The notes beneath the pieces are model-generated. The model was not told the origin of the DNA and made no database searches. It saw nothing but the letters and a program-made list of their open reading frames with translations. This document shows positions 1 to 10,060 of a stretch of DNA of 64,000 bases, piece by piece. Every line of letters starts with the position of its first letter. Position 1 is the first letter of the stretch. Source of the DNA: CAWAYH01 sp963786195 (GTDB lineage Bacteria > Acidobacteriota > Vicinamibacteria > Vicinamibacterales > 2-12-FULL-66-21). A program made the translations under genes and the position numbers. The stretch spans positions 248,001-312,000 of the forward strand of contig CAWAYH010000002.1 of the NCBI GenBank assembly GCA_963786195.1. Reading direction: 5' to 3'.

Positions 1-63
1 GCGCAGCATCAGGACGATGAGCAGCACGCACGAGGCCCGGATGGTCTTCACGTGTGGCGCCAT
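1..63 (-). CDS. Start of a secreted or membrane protein, cut by the window edge
   Basis: Only the first 21 codons are inside the window. They read MAPHVKTIRASCVLLIVLML, a basic start followed by a hydrophobic run, as in a signal peptide or first membrane helix. The ATG lies at 63-61. A GTG at 51-49 overlaps the TGA (50-48) of the upstream gene as GTGA and is an equally good, translationally coupled start. The protein family cannot be named from this stub. Confidence 0.4.
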   Translation of the reverse strand, partial: MAPHVKTIRASCVLLIVLMLR

Positions 64-774
64 TCGTCGACGTACGCCCAGATTCGTTCGGTTGCGCTGA
101 TGTAGCGGGTCAGGAGCGCCGTGTGATCGGCGACGGTTCTTGCCGCCGGGAAGGCAGAAGACTTCCGACACCAACGAGCCCGGAATCCCGATCGTCCGCT
201 CGGCCGCTTCCGCGAGGTCCTCGTCTGATGACGTCTCGATGCCGTTCAAGCGCGTGATGTTGGCGAGCAGACGTCTGAAGGCCGGCACGGATCGGGCGAT
301 GAGCAATTCCAGGTTGCGCGGATCGCGGCCGTTCTCGAGAAAGCCTTCGCGCAGGTGAATCAGGTGGCTCTTCGCCTGTTGCTCGCACGCGCGACGGCGA
401 TCGGCGTCCGCCACGTGCGCCCCCGCAAAGGGGTCGGTGCCCGCGATGATGACGTGCTTCGCGAGGATCTCGCCGTACTCCAGCGGGAAGACGTCGAGGG
501 TTCGACGGAACTCGGCAGGCGTGAGCAGCAGCGGCACGTGCAGCGCCCGGCGGTTCCAGCCGTCGACGAGCGGCAGGCACCGCGCAAGATCCTCGAAGGT
601 CAAGCGCTCGACGAGCGCCAGCGTATGAAGGGTGCGATCCGGGTTCGTTCCCGAGGTCTCGTAGGCGACGAGCGACTGGAGGCGGGTCCCGAAGACATCA
701 CCGAGCTCGGCCAGCAGCGACTCGAGCGCTGCACGCTCGCCCTGCGTCAGCGCGACAGCAGACGTTGGGGCCAT
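48..774 (-). CDS. Conserved protein of unknown function, frameshifted near its 3' end
   Basis: This gene of about 241 codons starts at ATG 774-772 (MAPTSAVALTQGERAA) and ends at TGA 50-48. Translation is continuous to about position 165, then the frame must slip by one base to reach a sensible tail (TVADHTALLTRYISATERIW). Upstream of the slip there are well-formed stretches such as LDVFPLEYGEILAKHVIIAG and CEQQAKSHLIHLREGFLE, which look like a conserved soluble protein, possibly a nucleotidyltransferase-like fold, but I do not recognise the family. A perfect TATAAT lies 7 nt upstream of the ATG. The next gene starts inside its stop codon, so the two probably form an operon running off the left edge. 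Confidence 0.6.
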
Positions 775-781
775 CCACGAC

Positions 782-787
782 ATTATA
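782..787 (-). promoter_or_regulatory. -10 box of a probable leaderless promoter
   Basis: TATAAT on the minus strand, 7 nt before the ATG at 774. Transcription starting about 7 nt after a -10 box would begin essentially at the start codon, so the mRNA would lack a 5' leader. No good -35 hexamer is visible. Confidence 0.4.
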
Positions 788-840
788 CTGACGGGGAAGT
801 ATCGCGAACGGGGCACCGTGCACCGTTCGCGTCATCAATC

Positions 841-1803
841 ATGCAGCTTCGTACGATCAACATCGGCTGTTTCGGCGGCGGCACGGGATTGCCGAGCCTG
901 CTCGGCGGACTGAAAGCCAATCCCTGGCTGATGGTGCACGCGATCGTCACCATGTTCGACAGCGGAGGCAGCTCGGGGCAGCTTCGCGACGAACTGGGCG
1001 TCCTGCCGCCCGGTGACGTGCTGCGGTGCGCGCTGGCGCTCGCGCGCAACGAGCGCGAGGCGCGCAACGTGCTGCTGGCGCGCCTGCCGATGCCCGAGCA
1101 CGAACGCCTGCGCGGTCATACGGGCGGGAATCTCCTGTTGTCGATGATGGAACGCTACAGCGGGGATTTCCTTGCCGCCGTCGACGGGCTGCGTGCGCTG
1201 CTCGGGTGCGAGGGTCGCGTGTGGCCAGTCAGCATCGAGCAGGCGAGCTTGTGCGCGGCGTACGGCGACGGTTCCACGACGCGCGGAGAAGTCGAGGTCG
1301 ACGCCGGGCAGACTGCAGGGCACGCGATCACGCGCTTGTGGCTCGAGCCGGAAGTTCGTCTCCACGATGCGGCGGCCGCGGCGATCGAGACGTTCGATGC
1401 CGCCGTGATTGGTCCCGGCAGCTTCTACACGAGCCTCATGCCGATCTTCCTCGTGCGCGGTGCTCCGGAAGCGATCCGCAAGGTGAAGGGGCCCATTGCA
1501 CTGGTGTCGAACCTGCTGACCGAGGGCCGCGGCATGTGGGACTTCACGGCCGGTGAAGCGGTTCGGCGGATCGGCGAGACGATCGGACGTCCGGTCGACG
1601 TCGTGATCTTCAACACGATGAGGCCGTCGCAGGCGACGCTGGCTCTCTATCTGGACGAGCACAAACGTCCGCTGGAGCTCGGCGACGTGCCACCCTCGTG
1701 CGAGATCGTGGAAGGGGAGTTCTGGAGCGACGACATCGCCCGGCACGACCGCCGCCGCCTCGCGCAGGCGGTCTGGGCCGTGCTGGCGAAGCGGCTCTTC
1801 TGA
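841..1803 (+). CDS. yvcK: YvcK/CofD-family protein (gluconeogenesis factor type)
   Basis: The 320-residue protein starts at ATG 841 (MQLRTINIGCFGGGTG). It carries the N-terminal glycine-rich nucleotide loop FGGGTGLPSLLGGLK and the family signature DSGGSSGQLRDELGVLPPGD, which bind the nucleotide-sugar or phospholactate-like ligand in the CofD fold. A second conserved loop, GPGSFYTSLMPIFLV, lies near residues 184-198. YvcK proteins are cytoplasmic and needed for growth on gluconeogenic substrates and cell shape in Bacillus. CofD proper is a coenzyme F420 enzyme, but no other F420 genes are nearby, so the YvcK role is more likely. The same frame is open upstream to 355, but that part is antisense to the preceding gene. 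Confidence 0.85.
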   Translation: MQLRTINIGCFGGGTGLPSLLGGLKANPWLMVHAIVTMFDSGGSSGQLRDELGVLPPGDVLRCALALARNEREARNVLLARLPMPEHERLRGHTGGNLLLSMMERYSGDFLAAVDGLRALLGCEGRVWPVSIEQASLCAAYGDGSTTRGEVEVDAGQTAGHAITRLWLEPEVRLHDAAAAAIETFDAAVIGPGSFYTSLMPIFLVRGAPEAIRKVKGPIALVSNLLTEGRGMWDFTAGEAVRRIGETIGRPVDVVIFNTMRPSQATLALYLDEHKRPLELGDVPPSCEIVEGEFWSDDIARHDRRRLAQAVWAVLAKRLF

Positions 1804-1823
1804 CGCGGCGCGTCTAGCGCACG

Positions 1824-2264
1824 TCAGGGCTGACGAATGACGGCCCCGGTTGCGGCGATGTGATAGGTCTTCGGCGCCGCAGGATCCTTGGCCGCATGCT
1901 CGCTCGCGGCATCTTTCCCGTGGCTGTCCTTCGCGCCGATCTCTTCGAAGACGCCCTCGGCGGACACCTTCTGGCCCTTGGCCGACATCGGAAACACGAT
2001 GACGCCGTCCTCTACCTTCAGGCGGACGGTCGGCCCCTTCTCGTTGCCTTCGGCCGCGACCGCCATCCAGCAGCCCATGGATTCGCAGATCGCAGTAGCG
2101 ACGCCATCGATGCGGACGGTCTTGCCCACGTAGTCCTGCGGCTTCTCGACGAGCGCCGCGATCGGCGTCGCCTGCTTGAGTGTGACGCCCGCGCCAAGCT
2201 TCGTGTCGGCTGAGTGAATCGGAATCACCAGCGTGATCAGCACGCCAGCAACGATGCTCTTCAT
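1824..2264 (-). CDS. DUF4920-domain secreted protein
   Basis: A 146-residue protein with an N-terminal signal peptide (MKSIVAGVLITLVIPIHSAD). The mature part contains the stretch YVGKTVRIDGVATAICESMG followed by CWM, the paired-cysteine motif typical of DUF4920, and an OB-like beta pattern. The function of this periplasmic domain is not established; the two cysteines could bind a metal or form a disulfide. The C-terminal third is Ala/Lys/Asp-rich linker. It ends only 20 bp from the convergent yvcK-like gene. Confidence 0.8.
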   Translation of the reverse strand: MKSIVAGVLITLVIPIHSADTKLGAGVTLKQATPIAALVEKPQDYVGKTVRIDGVATAICESMGCWMAVAAEGNEKGPTVRLKVEDGVIVFPMSAKGQKVSAEGVFEEIGAKDSHGKDAASEHAAKDPAAPKTYHIAATGAVIRQP

Positions 2265-2320
2265 GCCATCCTCCAGGTTTTGGTGCTCTCCGGCGCTTTC
2301 ATTATCGTCCGATTCGACAG

Positions 2321-2326
2321 TATCCT
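2321..2326 (+). promoter_or_regulatory. -10 box, probable leaderless promoter of the ABC-F gene
   Basis: TATCCT ends 8 nt before the GTG start at 2335 and no Shine-Dalgarno sequence fits in that gap. This is the same geometry as at 782-787, 38126-38131 and 41979-41984. Confidence 0.35.
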
Positions 2327-2334
2327 GAAAGTTC

Positions 2335-4260
2335 GTGCCGCCGAACCTCCTGTCCCTGGATCACATCGCCCTGTCTTTCGGTCACCTGCCGCTCCTCGAG
2401 GACGCCAGCCTGCAAATCGAGGCGGGGGAGCGTGTCTGCCTGATCGGGCGGAACGGCACCGGTAAATCGAGCCTGCTCAAGGTCGTTTCCGGGGAAGTGG
2501 CGCCTGACAGCGGATCTGTCTGGCGAGCGCCAGGGCTTCGAATCTCCAGGCTCGATCAGGAAGTGCCCGCCGCCACCGATCGGACGGTGTTCGACGAGGT
2601 CGCCGCCGGTCTGGGCGAGCTCGGCGGCCTGGTGGCGCGATATCACCAGATGGCCATGAAGGTCGCCGAATCGGAGACCGGCCTCGACCAGCTGGGCGCC
2701 CTCCAGCAGCAGCTCGAAGAGCGCGACGGCTGGCGGCTCGAGCAGCGGGTCGAGATGGTCGTGTCGAGGCTCTCTCTGCCGGCCGATCGGCCGCTCGCGG
2801 AGTTGTCGGGCGGGTGGCGCCGGCGCACGCTTCTCGGCAAGGCGCTCGTGTCGACTCCCGATCTGCTTCTGCTCGACGAGCCCACGAATCACCTCGACAT
2901 CGACGCCATCCGCTGGCTGGAAGAGTACCTGCGGGAATTCGCCGGAGCGCTGCTCTTCGTGACCCACGATCGTGCGTTCCTGTCGGCGCTCGCCACGCGG
3001 ATCGTGGATCTTGACCGCGGATCGTTGACGTCATGGCCGGGTTCGTACTCGAGCTATCTCGAAAAGAAGGCCGCCGCAGACGAGGCCGACGCGCGAGCGC
3101 TGGAGCGGCTCGATCGCAAGCTCCTTCGGGAAGAAGCCTGGCTGCGACAGGGTGTGAAGGCGCGGCGCACGCGTAACGAGGGCAGGGTGCGCGCGCTGCT
3201 CGCGCTGCGCGCCGAGCGCGCCGCGCAACGGAGCCGGAGCGGCGACGTGCGCATGACCGTCGACGCATCGGCTGCCTCCGGCCGCGTCGTGTTCGAGGCG
3301 GACCACGCGTCCAAGTCTTTCGGCGGTGTACCGATTATTCGGGATTACTCGCAGCGCATTCTGCGCGGCGATCGCGTCGGGCTGATTGGGCCGAACGGCT
3401 CCGGCAAGACCACGCTGTTGAGGCTGCTCGTCGGGGAGCTGGAACCGGACGCCGGCACGATCGTGCGCGGCACGCGCGTCCAGATTGCATACTTCGATCA
3501 GCAGCGCCAGCTGCTCGATCCGGAACGGTCCGTTGCTGACAGCGTCATCGACGGCAACGACACCGTCGTCATCAACGGCCAGCCGCGTCACGTAGTGGGG
3601 TATCTGGCTGACTTCCTGTTTCCGCGCGAGCGTGCGATGTCTCCCGTGAAGTCCCTGTCCGGCGGCGAGCGCAATCGTCTGATGCTCGCGCGGCTGTTTG
3701 CACGACCGGCCAACGTCCTCGTGATGGACGAGCCCACGAACGATCTCGACATTGAAACGCTCGAACTGCTCGAGGAGCTGATCACCGACTTCGACGGAAC
3801 GGTCCTCCTCGTCAGCCACGATCGCGCCTTCCTCGACAACATCGTCACGAGCACGCTCGCGTTCGAGGGCAGCGGCCGGGTCGTCGAATACGTCGGCGGG
3901 TGGGAGGACTATCTCAGGCAGAAGAGCGCGGAACTGCAGTTCCAGAAGAGCGCGGAACTTCAGTTCCGCGTCAGAGACACCGGCGGAACCAAAGTTCCGC
4001 CCTCTTCTGTCGTTGAAAACGTGGGGCCGCGCTCTTCTGCCAAGCTCTCATATAACGAACAACGCGAGCTCGAGCGCCTCCCGTCACACATCGAGGCGCT
4101 GGAGGCCGAGCAGCAGCGGCTGAAGCACGAGTCGGAGTCGCCGGAGTTCTACAAGGAAACCGCTGAACACATCCGCGCGGTCCTCGCGCGAATCGAGCAG
4201 GTGGGGCAGGAGCTGGAACAGGCGCTGACGCGCTGGATGGATCTCGAGGGCCGGAGCTGA
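2335..4260 (+). CDS. ABC-F family ATPase (Uup-like)
   Basis: A 641-residue soluble protein with two ABC ATPase domains and no membrane segments, the plan of ABC-F translation or ribosome-associated factors. Domain 1 has Walker A IGRNGTGKSSLL, signature LSGGWRRR and Walker B LLLLDEPTNHLD. Domain 2 has Walker A IGPNGSGKTTLL, signature LSGGERNR and LVMDEPTNDLD. The linker between the domains is charged and helical (about residues 245-290). The C-terminal 90 residues form a coiled coil (LERLPSHIEALEAEQQRL), as in Uup, which binds DNA or ribosomes. The start is GTG at 2335. The segment at about residues 529-568, between domain 2 and the coiled coil, is encoded by short tandem and palindromic repeats and looks like an in-frame insertion. 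Confidence 0.93.
   Translation: MPPNLLSLDHIALSFGHLPLLEDASLQIEAGERVCLIGRNGTGKSSLLKVVSGEVAPDSGSVWRAPGLRISRLDQEVPAATDRTVFDEVAAGLGELGGLVARYHQMAMKVAESETGLDQLGALQQQLEERDGWRLEQRVEMVVSRLSLPADRPLAELSGGWRRRTLLGKALVSTPDLLLLDEPTNHLDIDAIRWLEEYLREFAGALLFVTHDRAFLSALATRIVDLDRGSLTSWPGSYSSYLEKKAAADEADARALERLDRKLLREEAWLRQGVKARRTRNEGRVRALLALRAERAAQRSRSGDVRMTVDASAASGRVVFEADHASKSFGGVPIIRDYSQRILRGDRVGLIGPNGSGKTTLLRLLVGELEPDAGTIVRGTRVQIAYFDQQRQLLDPERSVADSVIDGNDTVVINGQPRHVVGYLADFLFPRERAMSPVKSLSGGERNRLMLARLFARPANVLVMDEPTNDLDIETLELLEELITDFDGTVLLVSHDRAFLDNIVTSTLAFEGSGRVVEYVGGWEDYLRQKSAELQFQKSAELQFRVRDTGGTKVPPSSVVENVGPRSSAKLSYNEQRELERLPSHIEALEAEQQRLKHESESPEFYKETAEHIRAVLARIEQVGQELEQALTRWMDLEGRS
3919..4039. repeat. Tandem and palindromic repeat inside the ABC-F coding region
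   Basis: A 24-bp unit beginning CAGAAGAGCGCGGAACT occurs twice in tandem (3919-3942, 3943-3966), giving a repeated octapeptide QKSAELQF. A perfect palindrome GCGGAACT-tc-AGTTCCGC spans 3952-3969 and a second hairpin GCGGAAC-caaa-GTTCCGC spans 3983-4000. Inverted copies of the CAGAAGAG part lie at 3993-4009 and 4027-4039. All copies preserve the reading frame. Confidence 0.75.
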
Positions 4261-4298
4261 TCGTCGAAGCTCGGGGGCTCGGGGGCTCGGGGCTCGGA

Positions 4299-5087
4299 CT
4301 ATCGCTTTTTCGATCCAGCCTTCTTGTTCGCGACGGGGCTCGACGTTGTCGGTTTCGTCGCTTTCCGCGCGGGCTTGCCGCCCGGCGCCGGCGCTTTGCC
4401 CGCCTTCAGCTTCGCGGCGCGCTCGATGATCGTGGCGAGCATTTCCCCCGCCTCGCCCGTCTTCGCCGGCCGGTTGGTCACCCAGACGTCGGGCTTGTCG
4501 GCCGCGAGGATGTCCTCGAAATCACCGTCGCTCTTCACGCTGCGGGGCGCGAACTCCGTGATGTCCAGATCCCCGGACCAGTCGTCCTTGTGCTTGATGA
4601 GCAGCCAGCTCTTGCCGTCGCCACCGCCGAACCGGCCGCCGGTGCGCACGAGGACCCAGGACCCTTTCAGCTTGTACCCGTCGAGGGTGAACTTGAGGTC
4701 ACCCTTTTTCAGCGACACATCCACGTCGTCTGTCGACGGCGTCCACGTCCCGTGATCCCAGAGCATGACGATGCCCGCGCCGTAGCCTTCGGGAATCACC
4801 CCCTCGAACGTGCCGTATTCGACCGGATGATCCTCGACGTGCATGGCCAGGCGCTTGGTCTTTGGATCCAGCGACGGCCCCTTTGGGACGGCCCACGAGA
4901 GCAGCACGCCGTTGTGCTCGAGCCGGAAGTCGTAGTGCAGGTGGCTGGCGAGATGCTTCTGCACGCAGAAGAACAGGCCCTTCGCAGGGCTCGCCGCCTT
5001 CGCTCGTTTTGCCGCGAGGTCGGGGTCGCCGGCAGGTTCCGGCGTGCTCTTGAAGTTGCGCTTCTGCCGGTACTTTTCGAGAACCAT
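4299..5087 (-). CDS. Stand-alone LigD-type 3'-phosphoesterase domain protein
   Basis: A 262-residue protein matching the PE domain of bacterial LigD, which trims 3'-phosphate and 3'-ribonucleotide ends during non-homologous end joining. Diagnostic segments are VQKHLASHLHYDFRLEHNG with the metal-binding His/Asp residues, SWAVPKGPSLDPKTKRLAMH and VEDHPVEYGTFEGVIPEGYG. The C-terminal 50 residues are a Lys/Ala/Pro-rich tail, probably a DNA-binding extension. No ligase or polymerase domain is attached and no Ku gene lies nearby, so any partners are elsewhere in the genome. It starts directly after the end of the POT transporter gene on the same strand. Confidence 0.9.
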   Translation of the reverse strand: MVLEKYRQKRNFKSTPEPAGDPDLAAKRAKAASPAKGLFFCVQKHLASHLHYDFRLEHNGVLLSWAVPKGPSLDPKTKRLAMHVEDHPVEYGTFEGVIPEGYGAGIVMLWDHGTWTPSTDDVDVSLKKGDLKFTLDGYKLKGSWVLVRTGGRFGGGDGKSWLLIKHKDDWSGDLDITEFAPRSVKSDGDFEDILAADKPDVWVTNRPAKTGEAGEMLATIIERAAKLKAGKAPAPGGKPARKATKPTTSSPVANKKAGSKKR

Positions 5088-6612
<1,525 letters not shown>

Positions 6613-6669
6613 GGGCAAAGCATACAACGGCGCCACGCGGCGCAGGGCGGTGTGGGAAAATGATCGAGC

Positions 6670-8061
6670 GTGCACGCACTGCTTGTTTCGACGTACGACA
6701 TGGGCCGTCAGCCGTTCGGCCTGGCGTCTCCCGCGGCCTGGCTGCGGGAGGCCGGCGTCGACGTGTCGTGCGCCGATCTCTCGCGAGAGTCGTTGTCCGA
6801 CGACGTCATCAGGGCGGCGGGCGTCATCGCGTTTTTCCTGCCGATGCATACCGCTACCCGGCTCGCGCTGCCGGTCATCGACAAGGTTCGCTCCGTCAAC
6901 CCCCGCGCAGCACTTTGCGCGTACGGGCTGTACGCTCCGCTGAATGCCGCCCTGCTGCGGCAGCATGGCGTCACGAGGATCCTCGGCGGCGAATTCGAGG
7001 AGGACCTGGTGAGCCTCGTTGTTCGCGGGACATCGGGCCAGGCTGCGGAGCCCGATCCAGACCGCCTGGGAGCGGGCCAGCTCCCGCGCCTGGCGTTCCG
7101 TGTCCCGGATCGGGCGGGGCTGCCAGGCCTCTCACGCTACGCGACACTCCAGATCGGTGACGAACGCAGAACGGTCGGGTACACGGAGGCCAGCCGCGGA
7201 TGCAAACACAGATGTCGTCATTGCCCGATCGTCCCGGTCTACGACGGCCGCTTCCGCGTCGTACCCGTTGACGTCGTGATGGCGGATATCCGCGCGCAGG
7301 TGGAAGCCGGGGCGCGGCACGTCACGTTCGGCGATCCGGACTTCTTCAACGGCATCGGCCACGCGACCGCAGTCGTCGAGGCGTTTGGACGTGACTTTGC
7401 GGGCGTCTCTTATGACGTCACGATCAAGATCGAGCACCTCCTGCAGCACCAGCACGCGCTCCCGCTCCTCCGCAGGACCGGTTGCGCCTTCGTGACGAGC
7501 GCCGTGGAGGCCCTCGACGACGCAGTGCTCGCGCAGCTCGAGAAGGGGCACACCCGCGCCGACTTCGAGCGCGTCGTCCGGACATTTCGCGAGATCGATC
7601 TGGTGCTCGCGCCGACGTTCGTGGCCTTCACGCACTGGACGACGCTCGAGAGTTATCTCGATTTTCTCGAGACCATCGATCGACTTGCGCTGGTCGATCA
7701 GGTGGCGTCGATCCAGCTCGCGATCCGCCTGCTCGTCACGCAGGGCTCACGCCTCCTCGAGCTCGACGACGTGCAGCGGGTGCTGGGTCCATTCGATTCC
7801 CGCTCGCTGTGTTATCAGTGGCGGCACCCGGACGCGCGCGTCGATCGGCTCCAGCAGCAGATCGAGGGGCTCGTCGGTACGCGTCTATCGGCGCCGCGGC
7901 ACGAGGTCTTCGGCCGCGTCTGGCAGCTCGCGCACGAGGCCGCCGGTCGCGTTCCGCCGCCTCGCGTCGACGGCGCGCTGCCCCGCGCGGCAATCCCTTA
8001 CCTCAACGAACCGTGGTACTGTTGAGCGGAGCCCACCGCAGAGCAGGTGGCTCTGGTGTGA
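6670..8061 (+). CDS. Radical SAM selenoprotein with Cys-Sec-Ala-Glu-Pro tail
   Basis: The GTG at 6670 starts a protein with an N-terminal B12-binding-like Rossmann region (MHALLVSTYDMGRQPFGLAS) followed by a radical SAM barrel with the iron-sulfur motif SRGCKHRCRHCP (Cys178, Cys182, Cys185). The frame meets TGA at 8023-8025 after PYLNEPWYC. Reading through it gives Cys451-Sec452-Ala-Glu-Pro-Thr, then EQVALV and a TGA at 8059-8061. I recall a curated family of radical SAM (seleno)proteins ending in CUAEP or CCAEP, and this tail fits exactly. A stable hairpin directly after the UGA could be the selenocysteine insertion element. The downstream ATP-grasp gene has a GTG that overlaps the second stop as GTGA, which supports 8061 as the true end. 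The substrate is unknown. Confidence 0.85.
8027..8055 (+). promoter_or_regulatory. SECIS-like hairpin after the in-frame UGA
   Basis: Bases 8027-8037 pair with 8046-8055: the core arms are GAGCC/ACC against GGT/GGCTC with one unpaired C at 8034, and a G-U and C-G pair extend the base. The loop is GCAGAGCA, with a G at its first position as in bacterial SECIS loops. It begins 12 nt after the UGA, slightly closer than most known examples. It lies inside the coding extension, as bacterial SECIS elements do. Confidence 0.55.
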
Positions 8062-9353
8062 CGTTTTCGCTCGGTCCCAAGGCGATGCCTCGAGTTCTGC
8101 TGCTGTCGACCACCACCGGTTATCAGCTCCATGCCTTCAATGAGGCGGCCGAACGGCTTGGCATCGAGCTGCTGTTTGCGACCGATCGGTGCCATCAGCT
8201 CGACGATCCCTGGCGCGACCGCGCCGTGGCCATCCGTTTCCATGAGGAAGCGCAGTCGCTCGAGGCCGTCGTGAACGAGGCCCGGCGTGCGCCCATCGAG
8301 GGCGTGATCGCCGTCGGCGATCGGCCGACGGTGCTTGCGGCTCGCGTGGCGCAGCAGCTGGGCATCCCCGGTAACACTCCGGACGCCGTCGCGGCGAGCG
8401 GCAACAAGCGCGAGGCCCGTTCGCGATTCGCGGCGGCTGGACTGACCGTTCCCTGGTACTTCACCCTGCCGGCGCAGGGCACGGGCCGCCAGGCGTCCGC
8501 AGACCCGCGGCTGCAGTTTCCGTGCGTCCTCAAGCCGCTCGGTCTGTCGGGCAGCCGCGGCGTGATTCGAGCGGACTCGCCGGACGAGTTCGCGGCGGCC
8601 TTCGACCGGATTCGCGCGCTGCTCGCACGCGTCGACGTGCGCGCCGCGCGAAGCGGGCTCGAGGACGTCGTGCTCGTCGAAGGGTTCATTCCAGGACGCG
8701 AGTTCGCTCTCGAGGGGGTCCTGACCGCCGGCAGGCTTCAGGTACTCGCCATCTTCGACAAGCCGGACCCGCTGGACGGACCGTTCTTCGAAGAGACGAT
8801 ATACGCGACGCCGTCATCGCTCGACGTGACGACCCGGGTCGCGCTGATGCGAACGATCGCGCAGGCGACCGATGCGCTGGGCCTGTGGCACGGCCCCATT
8901 CATGCTGAATGCCGTATCGATGGCTCCGCCGTTGTCGTGCTCGAAGTCGCGGCGCGGCCCATTGGCGGTCTCTGCTCGCGGGTGCTGCGTTTCGACGGCG
9001 ATCGGTCGCTCGAAGAGTTGCTGCTGCGGCACGCGGTCGGCGAGGACGTCACCGGGTGGACTCGCGAGTCGCAGGCCGCCGCGGTGATGATGATTCCGAT
9101 TCCACGGCGCGGGATACTGAAGCGGGTCGAGGGCGAGCGCCAGGCCAGGGCGGTTGCCGGAGTGGACGATTTGCGCATCACCGCAAAACCGGATCAACTG
9201 CTCGAGCCGCTGCCCGAGGCCGGGAGCTATCTGGGGTTCATTTTCGCCCGGGCGGCGTCGGCGCCCGACGCGGTCGCGGCGGTGCGCGCCGCGCACCAGC
9301 GATTGAGGTTCGTGATCGAGCCGGCGATTGCCGTTGTCGCCGCTATCCCTTAG
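8058..9353 (+). CDS. ATP-grasp domain protein coupled to the radical SAM selenoprotein
   Basis: The protein is about 431 residues from the GTG at 8058, or 422 from the ATG at 8085 (MPRVLLLSTTTGYQLHAF). It has the carboxylate-amine ligase layout: an N-terminal Rossmann-like domain, the entry segment ASGNKREARSRFAAAGLTVP, the ATP-binding segment FPCVLKPLGLSGSRGVIRA, and the metal-binding C-terminal part HAECRIDGSAVVVLEVAARP followed by IGGLCSR. Such enzymes make amide or thioester-like bonds through an acyl phosphate. The GTGA overlap with the preceding gene points to translational coupling, so the two enzymes probably act in one pathway. Its 3' end overlaps that of convergent yggX by 11 bp. 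Confidence 0.9.
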   Translation: MTFSLGPKAMPRVLLLSTTTGYQLHAFNEAAERLGIELLFATDRCHQLDDPWRDRAVAIRFHEEAQSLEAVVNEARRAPIEGVIAVGDRPTVLAARVAQQLGIPGNTPDAVAASGNKREARSRFAAAGLTVPWYFTLPAQGTGRQASADPRLQFPCVLKPLGLSGSRGVIRADSPDEFAAAFDRIRALLARVDVRAARSGLEDVVLVEGFIPGREFALEGVLTAGRLQVLAIFDKPDPLDGPFFEETIYATPSSLDVTTRVALMRTIAQATDALGLWHGPIHAECRIDGSAVVVLEVAARPIGGLCSRVLRFDGDRSLEELLLRHAVGEDVTGWTRESQAAAVMMIPIPRRGILKRVEGERQARAVAGVDDLRITAKPDQLLEPLPEAGSYLGFIFARAASAPDAVAAVRAAHQRLRFVIEPAIAVVAAIP

Positions 9354-9669
9354 CCTGTTGGGGAACGTATCCCGGCGGAAGGGCGGCGCCCTCCCCGAAG
9401 AAGAAGTCCTCCATGTGTTTCGTGACGATCTCCTGCGCCTCTTTCTGCCACGGCATCAGGCGATACTCGTTGAGGATCATCTTCATCCGCTCTTCCCAGA
9501 GCTTCCACGCCTCGCCGGAGATGTTCTCGAAGATCCGCTGTCCGAGCGGACCCGGCCACGGTGGCGCGTCGAGTCCTGGCATTTCCTTCTGGAACTTCAC
9601 GCAGAAGACCTTGCGGCCTGAGACCTGGGTTGACGGGGATTCCGGGGGCGGGGGGCCGCACACGCTCAT
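9343..9669 (-). CDS. yggX: Probable Fe(II)-trafficking / oxidative damage protection protein
   Basis: A 108-residue protein carrying the YggX core: RKVFCVKFQKEMPGLDAPPW, PGPLGQRIFENISGEAWKLW and MILNEYRLMPWQKEAQEI. The single conserved Cys is near the N-terminus. YggX is a small cytoplasmic protein that protects iron-sulfur proteins from oxidants. The ATG at 9669 gives about 18 residues more than usual at the N-terminus (MSVCGPPPPESPSTQ), so the real start may lie further downstream. It is convergent with the ATP-grasp gene. Confidence 0.92.
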   Translation of the reverse strand: MSVCGPPPPESPSTQVSGRKVFCVKFQKEMPGLDAPPWPGPLGQRIFENISGEAWKLWEERMKMILNEYRLMPWQKEAQEIVTKHMEDFFFGEGAALPPGYVPQQAKG

Positions 9670-10060
9670 GTGGCGATCTTATCAGGCTTATCAGGTTCGT
9701 CAGCGAACCATCCGTTTTGCGCATGGCGCCGGGTGTGGGGATTCGGTTCCACGAGATGCCGCGGGCGTTCCTATTCCCGTCCGCTCCGTTCCACAGTTCT
9801 GGATCTGCGGGTCCAACGGACCCATTCGGCGAGCGTGCCGAGGGACCGGGCGGGATCACGAGACACTTTTGCGAAGTGGTGCAAATTCCCTCGTGTATTT
9901 TCGCGTGTACGGAATCACTCCAACCCCATCGGTAGGGCTGACACGGCCGGAAATATCCCCGAGGTTTACAGGAACTTGCGCCCATTTGACGGGGGGATTC
10001 GTGGCACACAGTTTGATAAGAAGCGGTTCGGTAGAGCCGTCGAGGCCTGAGAGCCCAAGG
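9670..10060. other. Gene-free intergenic stretch upstream of the KGG operon
   Basis: I see no supported coding region in these 391 bases. The stretch is less GC-rich than its surroundings in places and contains the sigma-54-like element listed separately. It probably holds the promoters of both yggX (leftward) and the small-protein/KGG pair (rightward). Confidence 0.5.
10002..10017 (+). promoter_or_regulatory. Sigma-54-like promoter element
   Basis: TGGCAC-acagt-TTGAT matches the -24/-12 consensus TGGCAC-N5-TTGCW with exact spacing and one mismatch (A in place of C in the -12 GC). It lies 44 bp before the small ORF at 10061. The mismatch falls in the most conserved -12 dinucleotide, so this is only a candidate. 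Confidence 0.3.

Noticed and set aside
8023..8025. Ordinary stop codon for the radical SAM gene
   Set aside because: The CUAEP continuation, the hairpin and the GTGA overlap at the second stop all argue for readthrough as selenocysteine.
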